Positions 1-7,385 of a stretch of 18,339 nt of DNA are shown here, piece by piece. The stretch is taken from NCBI GenBank assembly GCA_035444405.1, contig DAOMOP010000064.1, forward strand, positions 1 through 18,339, given 5' to 3'. The position numbers and the translations under genes are program-made. The notes beneath the pieces are model-generated. The model did not search any database and was not told the DNA's origin. It was given only the letters and a program-made list of their open reading frames with translations. The first letter of the stretch is position 1. The number at the start of each line of letters is the position of its first letter. The DNA is from DAOMOP01 sp035444405. GTDB taxonomy: Bacteria; Pseudomonadota; Gammaproteobacteria; Burkholderiales; Rhodocyclaceae.

Positions 1-83
1 CGGCGCAGATCCGTGCGAGCACCGCGGTGCAGGAGGCCTACCTGGGCGAGCATGCCGTCGGCGAGGAGCCCCTCCATGTCTGA
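1..83 (+). CDS. livG: C-terminal end of LivG-type ABC transporter ATPase (partial)
   Basis: The window opens inside a gene read in frame 3 and ending at TGA 81-83. The visible residues include AVQEAYLG, which is how LivG-type branched-chain amino-acid ABC ATPases usually end, here with a short extra tail (EHAVGEEPLHV). The next gene, livF, begins at ATG 76, so the two overlap by 8 bp, as is usual for translationally coupled livG-livF pairs. Only 26 residues are visible, with no Walker motifs, so the call rests on the short C-terminal motif and the neighbour. Permease genes (livH, livM) and a binding protein would be expected upstream of the window. Confidence 0.7.
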   Translation, partial: AQIRASTAVQEAYLGEHAVGEEPLHV

Positions 84-789
84 AATCCTGCTCGAGGCGC
101 GTGGGCTGCACACCTACTACGGCAGCAGCCACATCCTGCACGGGGTCGATTTCCGCATCGGCCGCGGCGAGGCGCTCGGGCTGATGGGGCGCAACGGCAT
201 GGGCAAGACGACGCTGATCCGCTCGATGCTGGGGCTGGTGACGCCGCGCGCGGGCACGGTCAGCGTGCGCGGCCAACCGATGAACGGCGCGCCGACGCAC
301 CGCATCGCGCGCGCCGGCATCGCCTACGTGCCCGAAGGGCGCGGCATCTTCCCGAACCTGTCGGTGAAGGAGAACCTGGTGATGGCCGCACGGGCTGGCG
401 TCGACGGGCGGCGCGAGTGGACCTTCGAGCGGGTGATGGAGACTTTTCCGCGGCTCGCCGAGCGCATCGGGCACGGCGGCGGGCAGCTCTCCGGCGGCGA
501 GCAGCAGATGCTCACGATCGGCCGCGCGCTGATGACCAACCCCGATCTGCTGATCCTCGACGAGGCCACCGAGGGGCTCGCGCCGCTGATCGTGCGCGAG
601 ATCTGGCGCGTGATCGCGACGATCCGCGACAGCGGCATCGCCACGGTGGTGGTCGACAAGAACCACGCCGCGGTGACCGCGCTGACCGACCGCTCGATGA
701 TCCTCGTCAAGGGCCGCGTCGTGTTCGACGGACCGAGCGAAGAGGTCCGCAACGATCAGGAACTGATCAAGCGCCATCTGGGGGTGTGA
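76..789 (+). CDS. livF: LivF-type branched-chain/aromatic-acid ABC transporter ATP-binding protein
   Basis: This 237-aa cytoplasmic ATPase energises a HAAT-family (Liv) importer. Walker A is GRNGMGKT (residues 38-45), the ABC signature is LSGGEQQ (138-144), and Walker B is LLILDE (158-163), followed by the LivF-typical ATEGLAP. The usual VEQN segment near the end of the ATPase core reads VDKN (193-196), a mild deviation. ATG 76 was chosen over an in-frame ATG at 13 because the earlier start would extend deep into livG, the protein then starts at the usual LivF N-terminus, and GAGGAG lies 7 nt upstream. In betaproteobacterial catabolic clusters Liv systems often import aromatic carboxylates rather than amino acids. 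Its position directly before a hydrolase and a thioesterase fits that, but the substrate is inferred. Confidence 0.93.
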   Translation: MSEILLEARGLHTYYGSSHILHGVDFRIGRGEALGLMGRNGMGKTTLIRSMLGLVTPRAGTVSVRGQPMNGAPTHRIARAGIAYVPEGRGIFPNLSVKENLVMAARAGVDGRREWTFERVMETFPRLAERIGHGGGQLSGGEQQMLTIGRALMTNPDLLILDEATEGLAPLIVREIWRVIATIRDSGIATVVVDKNHAAVTALTDRSMILVKGRVVFDGPSEEVRNDQELIKRHLGV

Positions 790-790
790 A

Positions 791-1564
791 TTGAAACGGG
801 TCGCCGTGAATGGCGTGCACATCGAGTACGTGCGCCTGCCGTCGGCACATCCGCGCACGGGCGTGCCGTCCATCGTGTTCCTGCACGAGGGGCTCGGCTC
901 GCTGGCGATGTGGAAGGACTTTCCGCAGCGCGTCGCCGACGCGACCGGCTGCGAGGCGGTCGTCTACTCGCGCGCAGGATACGGCCGCTCGGATGCCGCG
1001 CGACTGCCGCGCACAGTGCGCTACATGCACGACGAGGGGCTCGAAGTGCTGCCGGTCTTTCTCGACGCGCTCGGCATCGTGCGGCCGATCCTGCTCGGCC
1101 ATTCGGATGGCGGCTCGATCGCGCTGATCTGCGCCGGCGGCACGCCGACGCCGCTCACCGCGCTGATCCTGATGGCCCCGCACGTGCTCGTCGAGGACTT
1201 GTCGGTCGCGAGCATCGCCGAGGCCAAGGTGGCGTGGGAGAGCTCCGACCTGCCACAGCGTCTCGGCAAGTACCACGCCGACGCCGAGGCGGCGTTCCGC
1301 GGCTGGAACGACATCTGGCTGCACCCGGATTTTCGCGCGTGGAACATCGAGGAATATCTGCCGAACATCCGCTGCCCGATTCTCGCGATCCAGGGCGAGG
1401 ACGACCAGTACGGCACGATGGACCAGATCGAGCGCATCGCCGCGCAGGCTGCCGACGTCGATCTGCTCAAGCTCGCCGACTGCCGCCACTCGCCGCACAA
1501 GGACCAGCCCGAGGCGGTGATCGAGGCGGTGCAGAACTTCGTCGCACGCATCCTCGACTATTGA
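791..1564 (+). CDS. Alpha/beta hydrolase fold protein
   Basis: This 257-aa protein is a single-domain alpha/beta hydrolase. The nucleophile elbow is GHSDGG with Ser105, the acid is probably Asp204 or Asp205 in GEDDQYGT, and the catalytic His is probably His233 in CRHSPHKDQP. LHEGLG near residues 31-36 corresponds to the oxyanion-hole HG segment. The likely start is TTG at 791, one base after the livF stop, so it is probably co-transcribed and translationally coupled. No in-frame ATG lies upstream, and later starts would cut the first beta strand. Such hydrolases occur in aromatic and alicyclic degradation clusters, acting on esters, CoA thioesters or C-C bonds. The sequence does not reveal the substrate. 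It has no signal peptide, so it should be cytoplasmic. Confidence 0.85.
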   Translation: MKRVAVNGVHIEYVRLPSAHPRTGVPSIVFLHEGLGSLAMWKDFPQRVADATGCEAVVYSRAGYGRSDAARLPRTVRYMHDEGLEVLPVFLDALGIVRPILLGHSDGGSIALICAGGTPTPLTALILMAPHVLVEDLSVASIAEAKVAWESSDLPQRLGKYHADAEAAFRGWNDIWLHPDFRAWNIEEYLPNIRCPILAIQGEDDQYGTMDQIERIAAQAADVDLLKLADCRHSPHKDQPEAVIEAVQNFVARILDY

Positions 1565-1626
1565 TTACGACTGCGGGGCGGTGCGTCACGATCGGCGCCG
1601 TCGCACGACAAAAGCTGCTACGATGC

Positions 1627-1638
1627 TTTGGATCCAAT
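1627..1638. promoter_or_regulatory. Palindromic operator-like site upstream of the thioesterase gene
   Basis: TTTGGATCCAAT contains the perfect 10-bp palindrome TTGGATCCAA at 1628-1637, in the 98-bp gap between the hydrolase and thioesterase genes and 25 bp before the thioesterase ATG. It closely resembles the operator ATTGGATCCAAT described for the GntR-family vanillate regulator VanR. A weak -10-like TACGAT lies at 1619-1624. Ten-base palindromes are common by chance, so this is tentative. Confidence 0.3.
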
Positions 1639-1662
1639 CCAAACCATGCATGCGCAATCATC

Positions 1663-2076
1663 ATGATCTTCGAACGCAAGAAACTGATCCGCTTTCATCA
1701 CTGCGACCCGGCCGGCATCGTCTTCTACCCGCAGTACCTGGTGCTGTGCAACGAGCTCGTCGAGGACTGGTTCGACGAGGGCCTGGGCATCAACTTCTAC
1801 ACGCTGCACGCCGAACAGAAGCGCGGCGTGCCGATGCGCCACATGGAGGCGGATTTTCTTGCGCCGAGCATGCATGGCGACGAACTCACGTTCAGCCTTG
1901 CCGTCGAGCATATCGGCGGCACGTCGATGCGCTTTCTGATCAAGGCCGAAAAGGACGGCGCGGTGCGCTTCCAGGCGCGCCAGACCGTCGTGTGGGCCGA
2001 CCTCGAAGGGGCGCCGCGCCCGGCGCGCATCGACGGCGAGTGGCGCCGTCGCTTCGAGCTCTATCTGCAGCCGTGA
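1663..2076 (+). CDS. Acyl-CoA thioesterase, 4-hydroxybenzoyl-CoA thioesterase (4HBT) family
   Basis: This 137-aa protein matches the usual length of a single hot-dog fold thioesterase. The N-terminal motif FHHCDPAGIVFYPQY (residues 11-25) is the hallmark of the 4HBT family, with the catalytic Asp at residue 15. FEVEV-like beta strands follow in the second half (DELTFSLAVEHIGGTSMRF). It would hydrolyse aryl- or acyl-CoA thioesters, possibly releasing trapped CoA when a pathway is overloaded. ATG 1663 is the only in-frame ATG near the domain start; no clear Shine-Dalgarno precedes it. It follows the hydrolase gene after 98 bp and may have its own promoter near 1620. The exact substrate is unknown. 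Confidence 0.88.
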   Translation: MIFERKKLIRFHHCDPAGIVFYPQYLVLCNELVEDWFDEGLGINFYTLHAEQKRGVPMRHMEADFLAPSMHGDELTFSLAVEHIGGTSMRFLIKAEKDGAVRFQARQTVVWADLEGAPRPARIDGEWRRRFELYLQP

Positions 2077-2266
2077 CAGGCGTGCGGGCGGTCCCGGCGC
2101 GTCCCGGGCGTGTCCGCGGCGCGCCGACTGCTCTTGCCGGTAGCCGCGCCGCCGTGACGGTTCCGCCGGCGTAGCGGCGAGCGCGTCGCGGCCCACCTCG
2201 GGCATGACGGGGGCGAGACGTTGTCGCCGGCACACCGGTGAGCGTCCCGTCGCGGCAGCCGCGGCG

Positions 2267-2812
2267 TCAGGCGGTCGGTGTCGGCACGAAGCCGAAGCGC
2301 GCCGGCACGTCGGCGCGTGCGATGGGGCGCACGGGCAGCCCGCGCCAGGTCAGCACGGCATCGCCACCCATTGCGGCCGCGATCGCCTCGGCGGTCGCGG
2401 CCGCACCGGCCGCATCGCGGCAGTCCGCGACGAAGGCCGACAGATCCCGGTCGTCGAGCAGGCCGGGCCCGGCCGCGGTTTCCAGCAGCACGTTGCCATC
2501 TTCGTCGAGATGCACGCCGGTAGTGCCGGTGAGGGTGTCACCGGTATGCGTGCGCAGGCCGCCGTCGATCTCGAGCCGCAGGATCCACGGCGTATACTCG
2601 AGCTCGACGAACACCTGCTGCGGGCCGTTGGCGACGAACCAGCGGCCGCCTGCGTCGCTGCGGTAATGCCGGTCGATGAAGGTGCGCAGTCCCGCGTGCG
2701 AGATCGGCGCGCCCTGCAGGCGCCAGCGCCCGCGGCGGTCGAGCGACAGCCAGCCGTAGCAGGCCGGTACGTCGGGCCAGCGGGGAGGGGGCGAGTGTTC
2801 GTCGGCAGACAT
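2267..2812 (-). CDS. Conserved hypothetical protein (DUF2946-like naming in Rhodocyclales)
   Basis: This 181-aa protein starts MSADEHSPPPRWPDVPACYG and ends GFVPTPTA. It has no signal peptide or membrane segment and is rich in Trp, Gly and Asp, with blocks such as WLSLDRRGRWRLQG, FIDRHY, WFVANGPQQVFVELEYTPW and TWRGLPVRPI. From memory, similar proteins in Thauera/Azoarcus genomes carry a DUF2946 label, but I cannot confirm the family and assign no function. The start at 2812 was preferred over an upstream ATG at 2971 because the extra 53 residues are low-complexity and would overlap the divergent neighbour's leader. It converges on the thioesterase gene (190-bp gap with no clear terminator) and diverges from the asparaginase gene (157 bp), so it is transcribed alone. 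Confidence 0.75.
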   Translation of the reverse strand: MSADEHSPPPRWPDVPACYGWLSLDRRGRWRLQGAPISHAGLRTFIDRHYRSDAGGRWFVANGPQQVFVELEYTPWILRLEIDGGLRTHTGDTLTGTTGVHLDEDGNVLLETAAGPGLLDDRDLSAFVADCRDAAGAAATAEAIAAAMGGDAVLTWRGLPVRPIARADVPARFGFVPTPTA

Positions 2813-2969
2813 GGGGTCAGCTGCGGGTTTGGAGCGGCTCTCCACATCGGGGCGTGCCGGCCCGCGCTCGGTGCCAGGGCGGGCGCCACCCCCGTAGCGC
2901 GATTGTAGCGCCGCCGCGCACGAGGCGATACGAGGCGCCAGCGCGGTCGACGCGAAGGCTGGAGTCGAC

Positions 2970-3917
2970 ATGCAACGCTATGCTCTGGCGATTCACGGCG
3001 GCGCCGGTGCAATCACCATCGCCGACGGGCGGGAGGCCGACGCACGCCACGAGGCGTTGCGCACCGTGCTCGAAGCGGGGCGGTCCCTGCTCGCGCGCGG
3101 CGGCACCGCCGTCGATGCGGTCGCTCTCGCGGTGAGCCTGCTCGAGGACTGTCCCTTGTTCAATGCCGGCCGCGGCGCCGTGCTCAATGCCGATGCCGAG
3201 CACGAGCTCGAGGCGAGCATCATGGATGGCGCCACCGGCGGGGCCGCCGGGTTGATCGGCGTGCGCCGCATCCGCAATCCGGTGCTCGGCGCGCGGGCGC
3301 TGATGCAGGCCGGTCACGCGGTGCTGCTGTTCGGCGCCGCGGCCGAACGCTTTGCGATCGCTGCCGGGCTCGAGGTGGTCGATGTCACCTGGTTCACGAC
3401 GCCCGAGCGCGTCGCGCAGTTGCGCCGCGCGCAGGCACTGTCGCAGGGGGCGGTGCTCGATCACGACGCTGCGACGTTGGCTGCGCGTGACGACGAAGAC
3501 ATGGCGTGCGGAACCGTCGGTGCGGTCGCGTGCGATGCGCGCGGCAATCTCGCCGCGGCCACTTCGACCGGCGGTCTCACGAACAAGCCGGCAGGGCGCA
3601 TCGGCGACTCGCCGATCATCGGCGCCGGCTGCTACGCCGACAACCGCAGTGTCGCGGTGTCGGCGACCGGCACCGGCGAGCACCTGCTGCGCATCGTGGC
3701 GGCCCACGCCGTCGCCGCGCGGGTCGAGTACGGCGGAGCGAGCGTGCAGCAGGCAGCCGAGCGCGTCGTGAACGAAAGGCTGGCCCGGAGCGGGGGACGG
3801 GGCGGCCTGATCGCGATCGATTCCCACGGGCAGATCGCGTTCGCGTTCAACACGGCGGGCATGTACCGCGGGTGGGTTTCCGCCGGCCAGGCAGCGCAGA
3901 CCTTCATTCTGGGTTGA
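2970..3917 (+). CDS. iaaA: Isoaspartyl peptidase / L-asparaginase (Ntn-hydrolase, type 2)
   Basis: This 315-aa precursor should self-cleave between Gly181 and Thr182 in CGTVGAVACD, and Thr182 becomes the N-terminal nucleophile of the beta chain. Other family marks are AIHGGAG at the N-terminus, FNAGRGAVLN (64-73), the substrate loop GGLTNKPAGRIGDSPIIGAG (201-220) and SATGTGEHLLR (231-241). Length is normal for the plant-type asparaginase family (E. coli IaaA). The residue before the scissile Gly is Cys180 rather than the more usual His, a small deviation. ATG 2970 has GGAG 5 nt upstream. It probably degrades isoaspartyl dipeptides or asparagine in the cytoplasm and has no evident link to the CoA pathway around it. 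Confidence 0.93.
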   Translation: MQRYALAIHGGAGAITIADGREADARHEALRTVLEAGRSLLARGGTAVDAVALAVSLLEDCPLFNAGRGAVLNADAEHELEASIMDGATGGAAGLIGVRRIRNPVLGARALMQAGHAVLLFGAAAERFAIAAGLEVVDVTWFTTPERVAQLRRAQALSQGAVLDHDAATLAARDDEDMACGTVGAVACDARGNLAAATSTGGLTNKPAGRIGDSPIIGAGCYADNRSVAVSATGTGEHLLRIVAAHAVAARVEYGGASVQQAAERVVNERLARSGGRGGLIAIDSHGQIAFAFNTAGMYRGWVSAGQAAQTFILG

Positions 3918-3949
3918 GCGAGGCGTGTGGTGCCGCACGTGGGCTCGGT

Positions 3950-3964
3950 CCGGACGCAGTCCGG
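3950..3964. terminator. Possible hairpin downstream of iaaA
   Basis: CCGGAC-GCA-GTCCGG forms a perfect 6-bp stem with a 3-nt loop about 30 bp after the iaaA stop. No U-tract follows, so it may be a weak or Rho-assisted terminator, or chance in GC-rich DNA. Confidence 0.25.
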
Positions 3965-4000
3965 TCGGGAAGGGTCGACGGGCAGTGGTGGAGCATATTG

Positions 4001-4065
4001 CCGCAGCGCAGCGCAGCGCACCGCAGCGCACCGCACCGCAGCGCACCGCACCGCACCGCACCGCA
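4001..4065. repeat. 13-unit pentanucleotide tandem repeat (SCGCA)
   Basis: Thirteen consecutive 5-bp units of the form (C/G)CGCA run without interruption, followed by a degenerate GCGGG. The first base varies in the order C G G G C G C C G C C C C; the other four never change. It lies about 100 bp upstream of the TetR-type operator in the SDR promoter region. A 5-bp unit is not a multiple of three, which argues against a coding role. It is likely a slippage-prone simple repeat. Confidence 0.9.
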
Positions 4066-4144
4066 GCGGGATCGTCCCGGACGGACTTCCCGGTAGCGAT
4101 CTCCTGTGCGCTTCCGCGATCCTTTGCGTGTTCCCATCGACAAG

Positions 4145-4180
4145 TTGACGCCGCCTGCAAAATGAGTGACCATTCATTCA
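4145..4180 (+). promoter_or_regulatory. TetR-type operator site A with upstream -35-like hexamer
   Basis: TGAGTGA-CCAT-TCATTCA at 4163-4180 is a perfect match to the 18-bp inverted repeat TGANTGA-N4-TCANTCA found four times in this window. TTGACG at 4145-4150 is a good -35; with 17-bp spacing the -10 would be GACCAT (4168-4173), inside the operator. Binding there would block RNA polymerase. The SDR start codon is 96 bp downstream. The operator is well supported by repetition; the promoter hexamers are tentative. Confidence 0.7.
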
Positions 4181-4276
4181 ACGCCATGACGGGCCGGCAG
4201 GAAGCGCGTCGGGCGGCGCCGAGCGCTCGGCCTGTATCGGGCGCATCGGACGGCGTGTGACAACGGAGGACGGAGC

Positions 4277-5059
4277 ATGAGCAGCGGGCGCGGACTGTCT
4301 GGCAGGCACGCAGTGATCACCGGCGGCGGGCGCGGCATCGGCGCCGCGATCGCGCAGCAATTGGCCGAGCTCGGCGCGCAGGTCACGCTGATGGGACGCA
4401 GCCGCGACAGCCTCGAAGCGCAGGCACGGGTGCTGCGCCCGCTCGCCGACGTCCATTGCGAAGCGGTCGACATCGCGGACGCGGCATCGGTCGCGGCGGC
4501 CTTTGCCGGTGCGGCGCGCGTGTTCGGGCCGGTCGCGATCCTCGTCAGCAACGCCGGCCAGGCCGTCAGCGCGCCGTTCGGCAAGACCGATCCGGCGCTG
4601 TGGCAGCGCATGCTCGACGTCAATCTGACCGGCACCTATCTGGGCGCGCGTGCGGTGCTGCCCGACATGCTCGCGGCCGGCTGGGGGCGCATCGTCAATG
4701 TCGCCAGCACCGCCGGTCAGAAAGGCTACCCGTACGTGTCCGCCTATTGCGCCGCCAAGCACGGCGTGATCGGGCTCACGCGCGCGCTCGCACTCGAACT
4801 GACGCACAAGGGCATCACCGTCAATGCGGTGTGCCCCGGCTATACGGATACCGACATCGTGCGCGACGCGGTCGCGAACATCTGCGCGAAGACCGGCCGC
4901 AGCGAAGCCGAGGCGCGCCAGGAGCTCGCCCGGCACAACCCGCAAGGCCGCCTCGTGCTTCCGCAGGAAGTCGCCAACGCGGTCGCGTGGCTGTGCCTGC
5001 CGGGCTCGGAGGCGATGACCGGGCAGTCGATCTCGGTGTCCGGTGGCGAAGTGATGTGA
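4277..5059 (+). CDS. SDR-family NAD(P)-dependent oxidoreductase (3-hydroxyacyl-CoA dehydrogenase-like)
   Basis: This 260-aa classical short-chain dehydrogenase/reductase has the nucleotide-binding motif TGGGRGIG (residues 15-22), SNAG (91-94), and the catalytic Ser144, Tyr157 and Lys161 in YCAAK, followed by PGYTDT. It ends in the family's usual SVSGGEVM. ATG 4277 is preceded by GGAGG with 7-nt spacing. It probably oxidises a 3-hydroxyacyl-CoA in the same route as the acyl-CoA dehydrogenase that follows after 129 bp, with which it likely forms an operon under operator A. FabG-type ketoreductase activity cannot be excluded from motifs alone. Confidence 0.92.
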   Translation: MSSGRGLSGRHAVITGGGRGIGAAIAQQLAELGAQVTLMGRSRDSLEAQARVLRPLADVHCEAVDIADAASVAAAFAGAARVFGPVAILVSNAGQAVSAPFGKTDPALWQRMLDVNLTGTYLGARAVLPDMLAAGWGRIVNVASTAGQKGYPYVSAYCAAKHGVIGLTRALALELTHKGITVNAVCPGYTDTDIVRDAVANICAKTGRSEAEARQELARHNPQGRLVLPQEVANAVAWLCLPGSEAMTGQSISVSGGEVM

Positions 5060-5188
5060 TCAGACCCGGGACGCACCGGGCACAGGCACGCGTGGCGGGG
5101 CGAGCGGCAGACGCCGCGGTCCGCGCGCAGCACGAGACGACGAAGCGGGCAGGCCCTGCCCGCCTTCGGGCTGGAGGAGACGACGACA

Positions 5189-6370
5189 ATGAGTGACCGA
5201 AGCTATCTGGAGTGGCCGTTTTTCGACGAGCGCCACCGCCGCATGCAGGCGGACATCGAGGCGTGGGCAGCCGCGCACGCGCAGGTGCCGCACGACGACC
5301 TCGATGCCGCGTGCCGTACCCTGGTCGCCCGCCTGGGCGCGGACGGCTGGCTGCGCTATGCGGTGGGCGGCACGGCCTACGGCGGTCGCGCCGACACCAT
5401 CGATACCCGCGCGATCTGCCTGCTGCGCGAGTCGCTGGCGCGCCATTCGGCGCTCGCGGACTTCGCGTTCGGCATGCAGGGGCTGGGTTCGGGGGCGATC
5501 ACGCTGCACGGCACGGACGCGCAAAAGCGCGACTACCTCGCGCCGGTGGCGAGCGGCGCGGCGATTCCGGCCTTCGCGCTGTCCGAACCGGGCTCCGGCT
5601 CGGATGTCGCGGCGATGCGCTGCGCCGCGCGCGACGATGGTGATGCCTACGTGCTCGACGGCGAGAAGACGTGGATCTCGAACGGCGGCATCGCCGACTT
5701 CTACGTGGTGTTCGCGCGCACCGGCGAGGCGCCGGGCGCGCGCGGGCTGTCCGCCTTCATCATCGATGCCGGCGCGCCCGGCTTCGAGGTCGCCGAGCGC
5801 ATCGACGTGATCGCGCCGCATCCGCTCGCGCGCCTGCGCTTCGACGGCTGCCGCGTGCCGAAGTCGAACCTGCTCGGGGCGCCGGGGCAGGGCTTCAAGG
5901 TCGCGATGCAGACGCTCGACATCTTCCGCACCTCGGTCGCCGCCGCCGCGCTCGGCTTCGCGCGCCGCGCCCTCGACGAGGCGCTCGCACGCGCGACGAC
6001 GCGCGACATGTTCGGCCAGAAGCTCGTCGATTTCCAGATCACGCAGGCGAAGCTCGCGCAGATGGCGACCGGCATCGACACGGCGGCACTGCTGACCTAT
6101 CGCGCCGCATGGCAGCGCGACCGCGGCGAGAGCATCACGCGTGCCGCGGCGATGGCCAAGCTCACCGCCACCGAGACGGCCCAGCAGGTGATCGACGCGG
6201 CGGTGCAGATCTGGGGCGGCTGCGGCGTGGTCAGCGACCATCCGGTCGAGCGGCTGTACCGCGAGATCCGCGCGCTGCGCATCTACGAGGGGGCGAGCGA
6301 AGTCCAGCAGCTCATCATCGCCCGCCAGACGCTCGCCGCGTACGCGGCCGAGCAGACGGCGGCGCACTGA
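5189..6370 (+). CDS. Acyl-CoA dehydrogenase (FAD-dependent)
   Basis: This 393-aa enzyme has the full acyl-CoA dehydrogenase layout. The FAD/substrate signature is ALSEPGSGSD (130-139), the middle beta domain has KTWISNGG (160-167), and GQKLVDFQITQAKLAQM (276-292) follows. The C-terminal block is QIWGGCGVVSDHPVERLYRE (340-359), and RIYEGASEVQ (364-373) carries the probable catalytic base Glu367. ATG 5189 has GGAGGAGA about 8 nt upstream. It forms the alpha,beta double bond of an acyl-CoA or alicyclic-CoA and passes electrons to ETF; an ETF alpha gene end lies at the right edge of the window. Its place in the cluster corresponds to AliB in cyclohexanecarboxylate catabolism. Chain or ring specificity is not readable from motifs. 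Confidence 0.95.
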   Translation: MSDRSYLEWPFFDERHRRMQADIEAWAAAHAQVPHDDLDAACRTLVARLGADGWLRYAVGGTAYGGRADTIDTRAICLLRESLARHSALADFAFGMQGLGSGAITLHGTDAQKRDYLAPVASGAAIPAFALSEPGSGSDVAAMRCAARDDGDAYVLDGEKTWISNGGIADFYVVFARTGEAPGARGLSAFIIDAGAPGFEVAERIDVIAPHPLARLRFDGCRVPKSNLLGAPGQGFKVAMQTLDIFRTSVAAAALGFARRALDEALARATTRDMFGQKLVDFQITQAKLAQMATGIDTAALLTYRAAWQRDRGESITRAAAMAKLTATETAQQVIDAAVQIWGGCGVVSDHPVERLYREIRALRIYEGASEVQQLIIARQTLAAYAAEQTAAH

Positions 6371-6511
6371 GTGCACGCCATGGCATGCGACGAGCGACGC
6401 GCCGGCGCCGAGCATCACGCGCGGCGGCGGGTCGTGCGGCGCGCCGTTATCTGACGACGGTCAATTCCGGTCTTCGCGGCCGGTGTCACGGGCATATGGG
6501 CGACCGTCAAA

Positions 6512-6529
6512 TGACTGAGCGTTCATGCA
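6512..6529 (+). promoter_or_regulatory. TetR-type operator site B upstream of the TRAP operon
   Basis: TGACTGA-GCGT-TCATGCA matches the inverted repeat TGANTGA-N4-TCANTCA with one mismatch (G for T in the right arm). It lies 28 bp before the dctQ ATG, where bound protein would block initiation or elongation. I see no convincing -35/-10 pair in the 187-bp gap after the acyl-CoA dehydrogenase. Confidence 0.6.
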
Positions 6530-6557
6530 GTCAGACGCGCAGAGGAGGAAACCGAAG

Positions 6558-7385
6558 ATGTGTGCAAGCCTGGTGAGCGTGGCGGCGACCGATGCGGTCG
6601 GCCGCCGCCACGGCGGCAAGCGAGTCATGCGGCGCGCCGCGACGAACGAATCCGTCCCGTCCGCTGCAGCACTCGCAATTGCCGAATCCGTCGCGACCAC
6701 CCGCGCCGGCGGGACTTCGCTATCCGCCGCGACCGCGATCAGCGGGACCGGCGCGAGGGCCGCCACGGTCGCGACCCGGGTGGCCCCGGCATCCGCCGCG
6801 ACCACGCCACCCGTGGCGACCGGCGTGGGATCGTCGGTCGTGCGCGATGCGGACGCGCCGGATGCTCCGGACGAGGTGCGGCGCCTGCGCTACGGCCCGT
6901 TCGGCCGGCGCCTGCATGCGCTGAGCAAGATGTTTGCGCTCGCCGGCGGCGTGCTGTTCATCGCGCTGATCGCGATGTCGCTGGTGTCGATCGTCGGTCG
7001 CAAGCTGTTCTCGCTGCCGGTGCCGGGCGACTTCGAGGTGCTGCAGATGGGGGCGGCAGTCGCGACCGCGAGCTTCTTCGCGTACTGCCAGATGACCGAC
7101 TCGCACCTGCGCGTCGACTTCTTCACGACCTGGATGCCGCCGCGCGTGCGCGCCGCCCTCGACGGGCTCGCGGCGCTGATGATGGCAGCCGTCGCGGTGC
7201 TGCTCGCGTGGCGCACCGCCGCGGCTGCGCTGTCGTCGCACGCGTCGGGCGAGGTGTCGCTGATGCTGGGCTGGCCGGGCTGGATCGCGATCGCGCTGAT
7301 CGTGCCCAGCCTCGTCCTGTTCGCGCTCACCAGCAGCTACATCGCTGCGCGGCGCCTCGCTCTGGCCGCAGGAGTGGAACGATGA
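6558..7385 (+). CDS. dctQ: TRAP transporter small membrane subunit DctQ with long N-terminal extension
   Basis: This is the small four-helix membrane subunit of a TRAP importer. The conserved core lies in the C-terminal 160 residues, with hydrophobic helices near residues 125-147, 161-180, 201-220 and 238-262 and the typical ISIVGRKLF-like and DSHLRVDFF segments. The total of 275 aa is about 100 longer than most DctQ proteins. Residues 1 to about 112 are an Ala/Thr/Val/Ser-rich, probably disordered stretch with recurring VAT/AAT tripeptides. ATG 6558 was chosen because AGGAGGAA sits 7 nt upstream, and G/C-ending codons continue through the extension. A start near residue 110 cannot be excluded. 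The stop overlaps the dctM start (ATGA). Confidence 0.85.
   Translation: MCASLVSVAATDAVGRRHGGKRVMRRAATNESVPSAAALAIAESVATTRAGGTSLSAATAISGTGARAATVATRVAPASAATTPPVATGVGSSVVRDADAPDAPDEVRRLRYGPFGRRLHALSKMFALAGGVLFIALIAMSLVSIVGRKLFSLPVPGDFEVLQMGAAVATASFFAYCQMTDSHLRVDFFTTWMPPRVRAALDGLAALMMAAVAVLLAWRTAAAALSSHASGEVSLMLGWPGWIAIALIVPSLVLFALTSSYIAARRLALAAGVER

Larger units (their letters stand above)
3918..4276. other. 359-bp intergenic region with hairpin, pentanucleotide array and operator
   Basis: No credible gene lies here; short reading frames are repetitive and lack ribosome binding sites. From left to right it holds a GC hairpin (3950-3964), a 13-unit 5-bp tandem array (4001-4065), a TTGACG -35-like hexamer (4145-4150), the 18-bp TetR-type inverted repeat (4163-4180) and a Shine-Dalgarno GGAGG (4265-4269) for the SDR gene. 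Confidence 0.7.

Noticed and set aside
4001..4065. Short regular repeats considered as a CRISPR array
   Set aside because: Units are 5 bp with no spacers; this is a simple tandem repeat.
2817..4187. Long open minus-strand frame of 456 codons opposite iaaA and the repeat array
   Set aside because: Its translation is repetitive and motif-free and overlaps a clear asparaginase-family gene; it is a composition artefact.
5187..5198. ATGAGTGACC at the acyl-CoA dehydrogenase start, identical to the left arm of operator A
   Set aside because: No matching right arm follows, and the sequence encodes the protein start.
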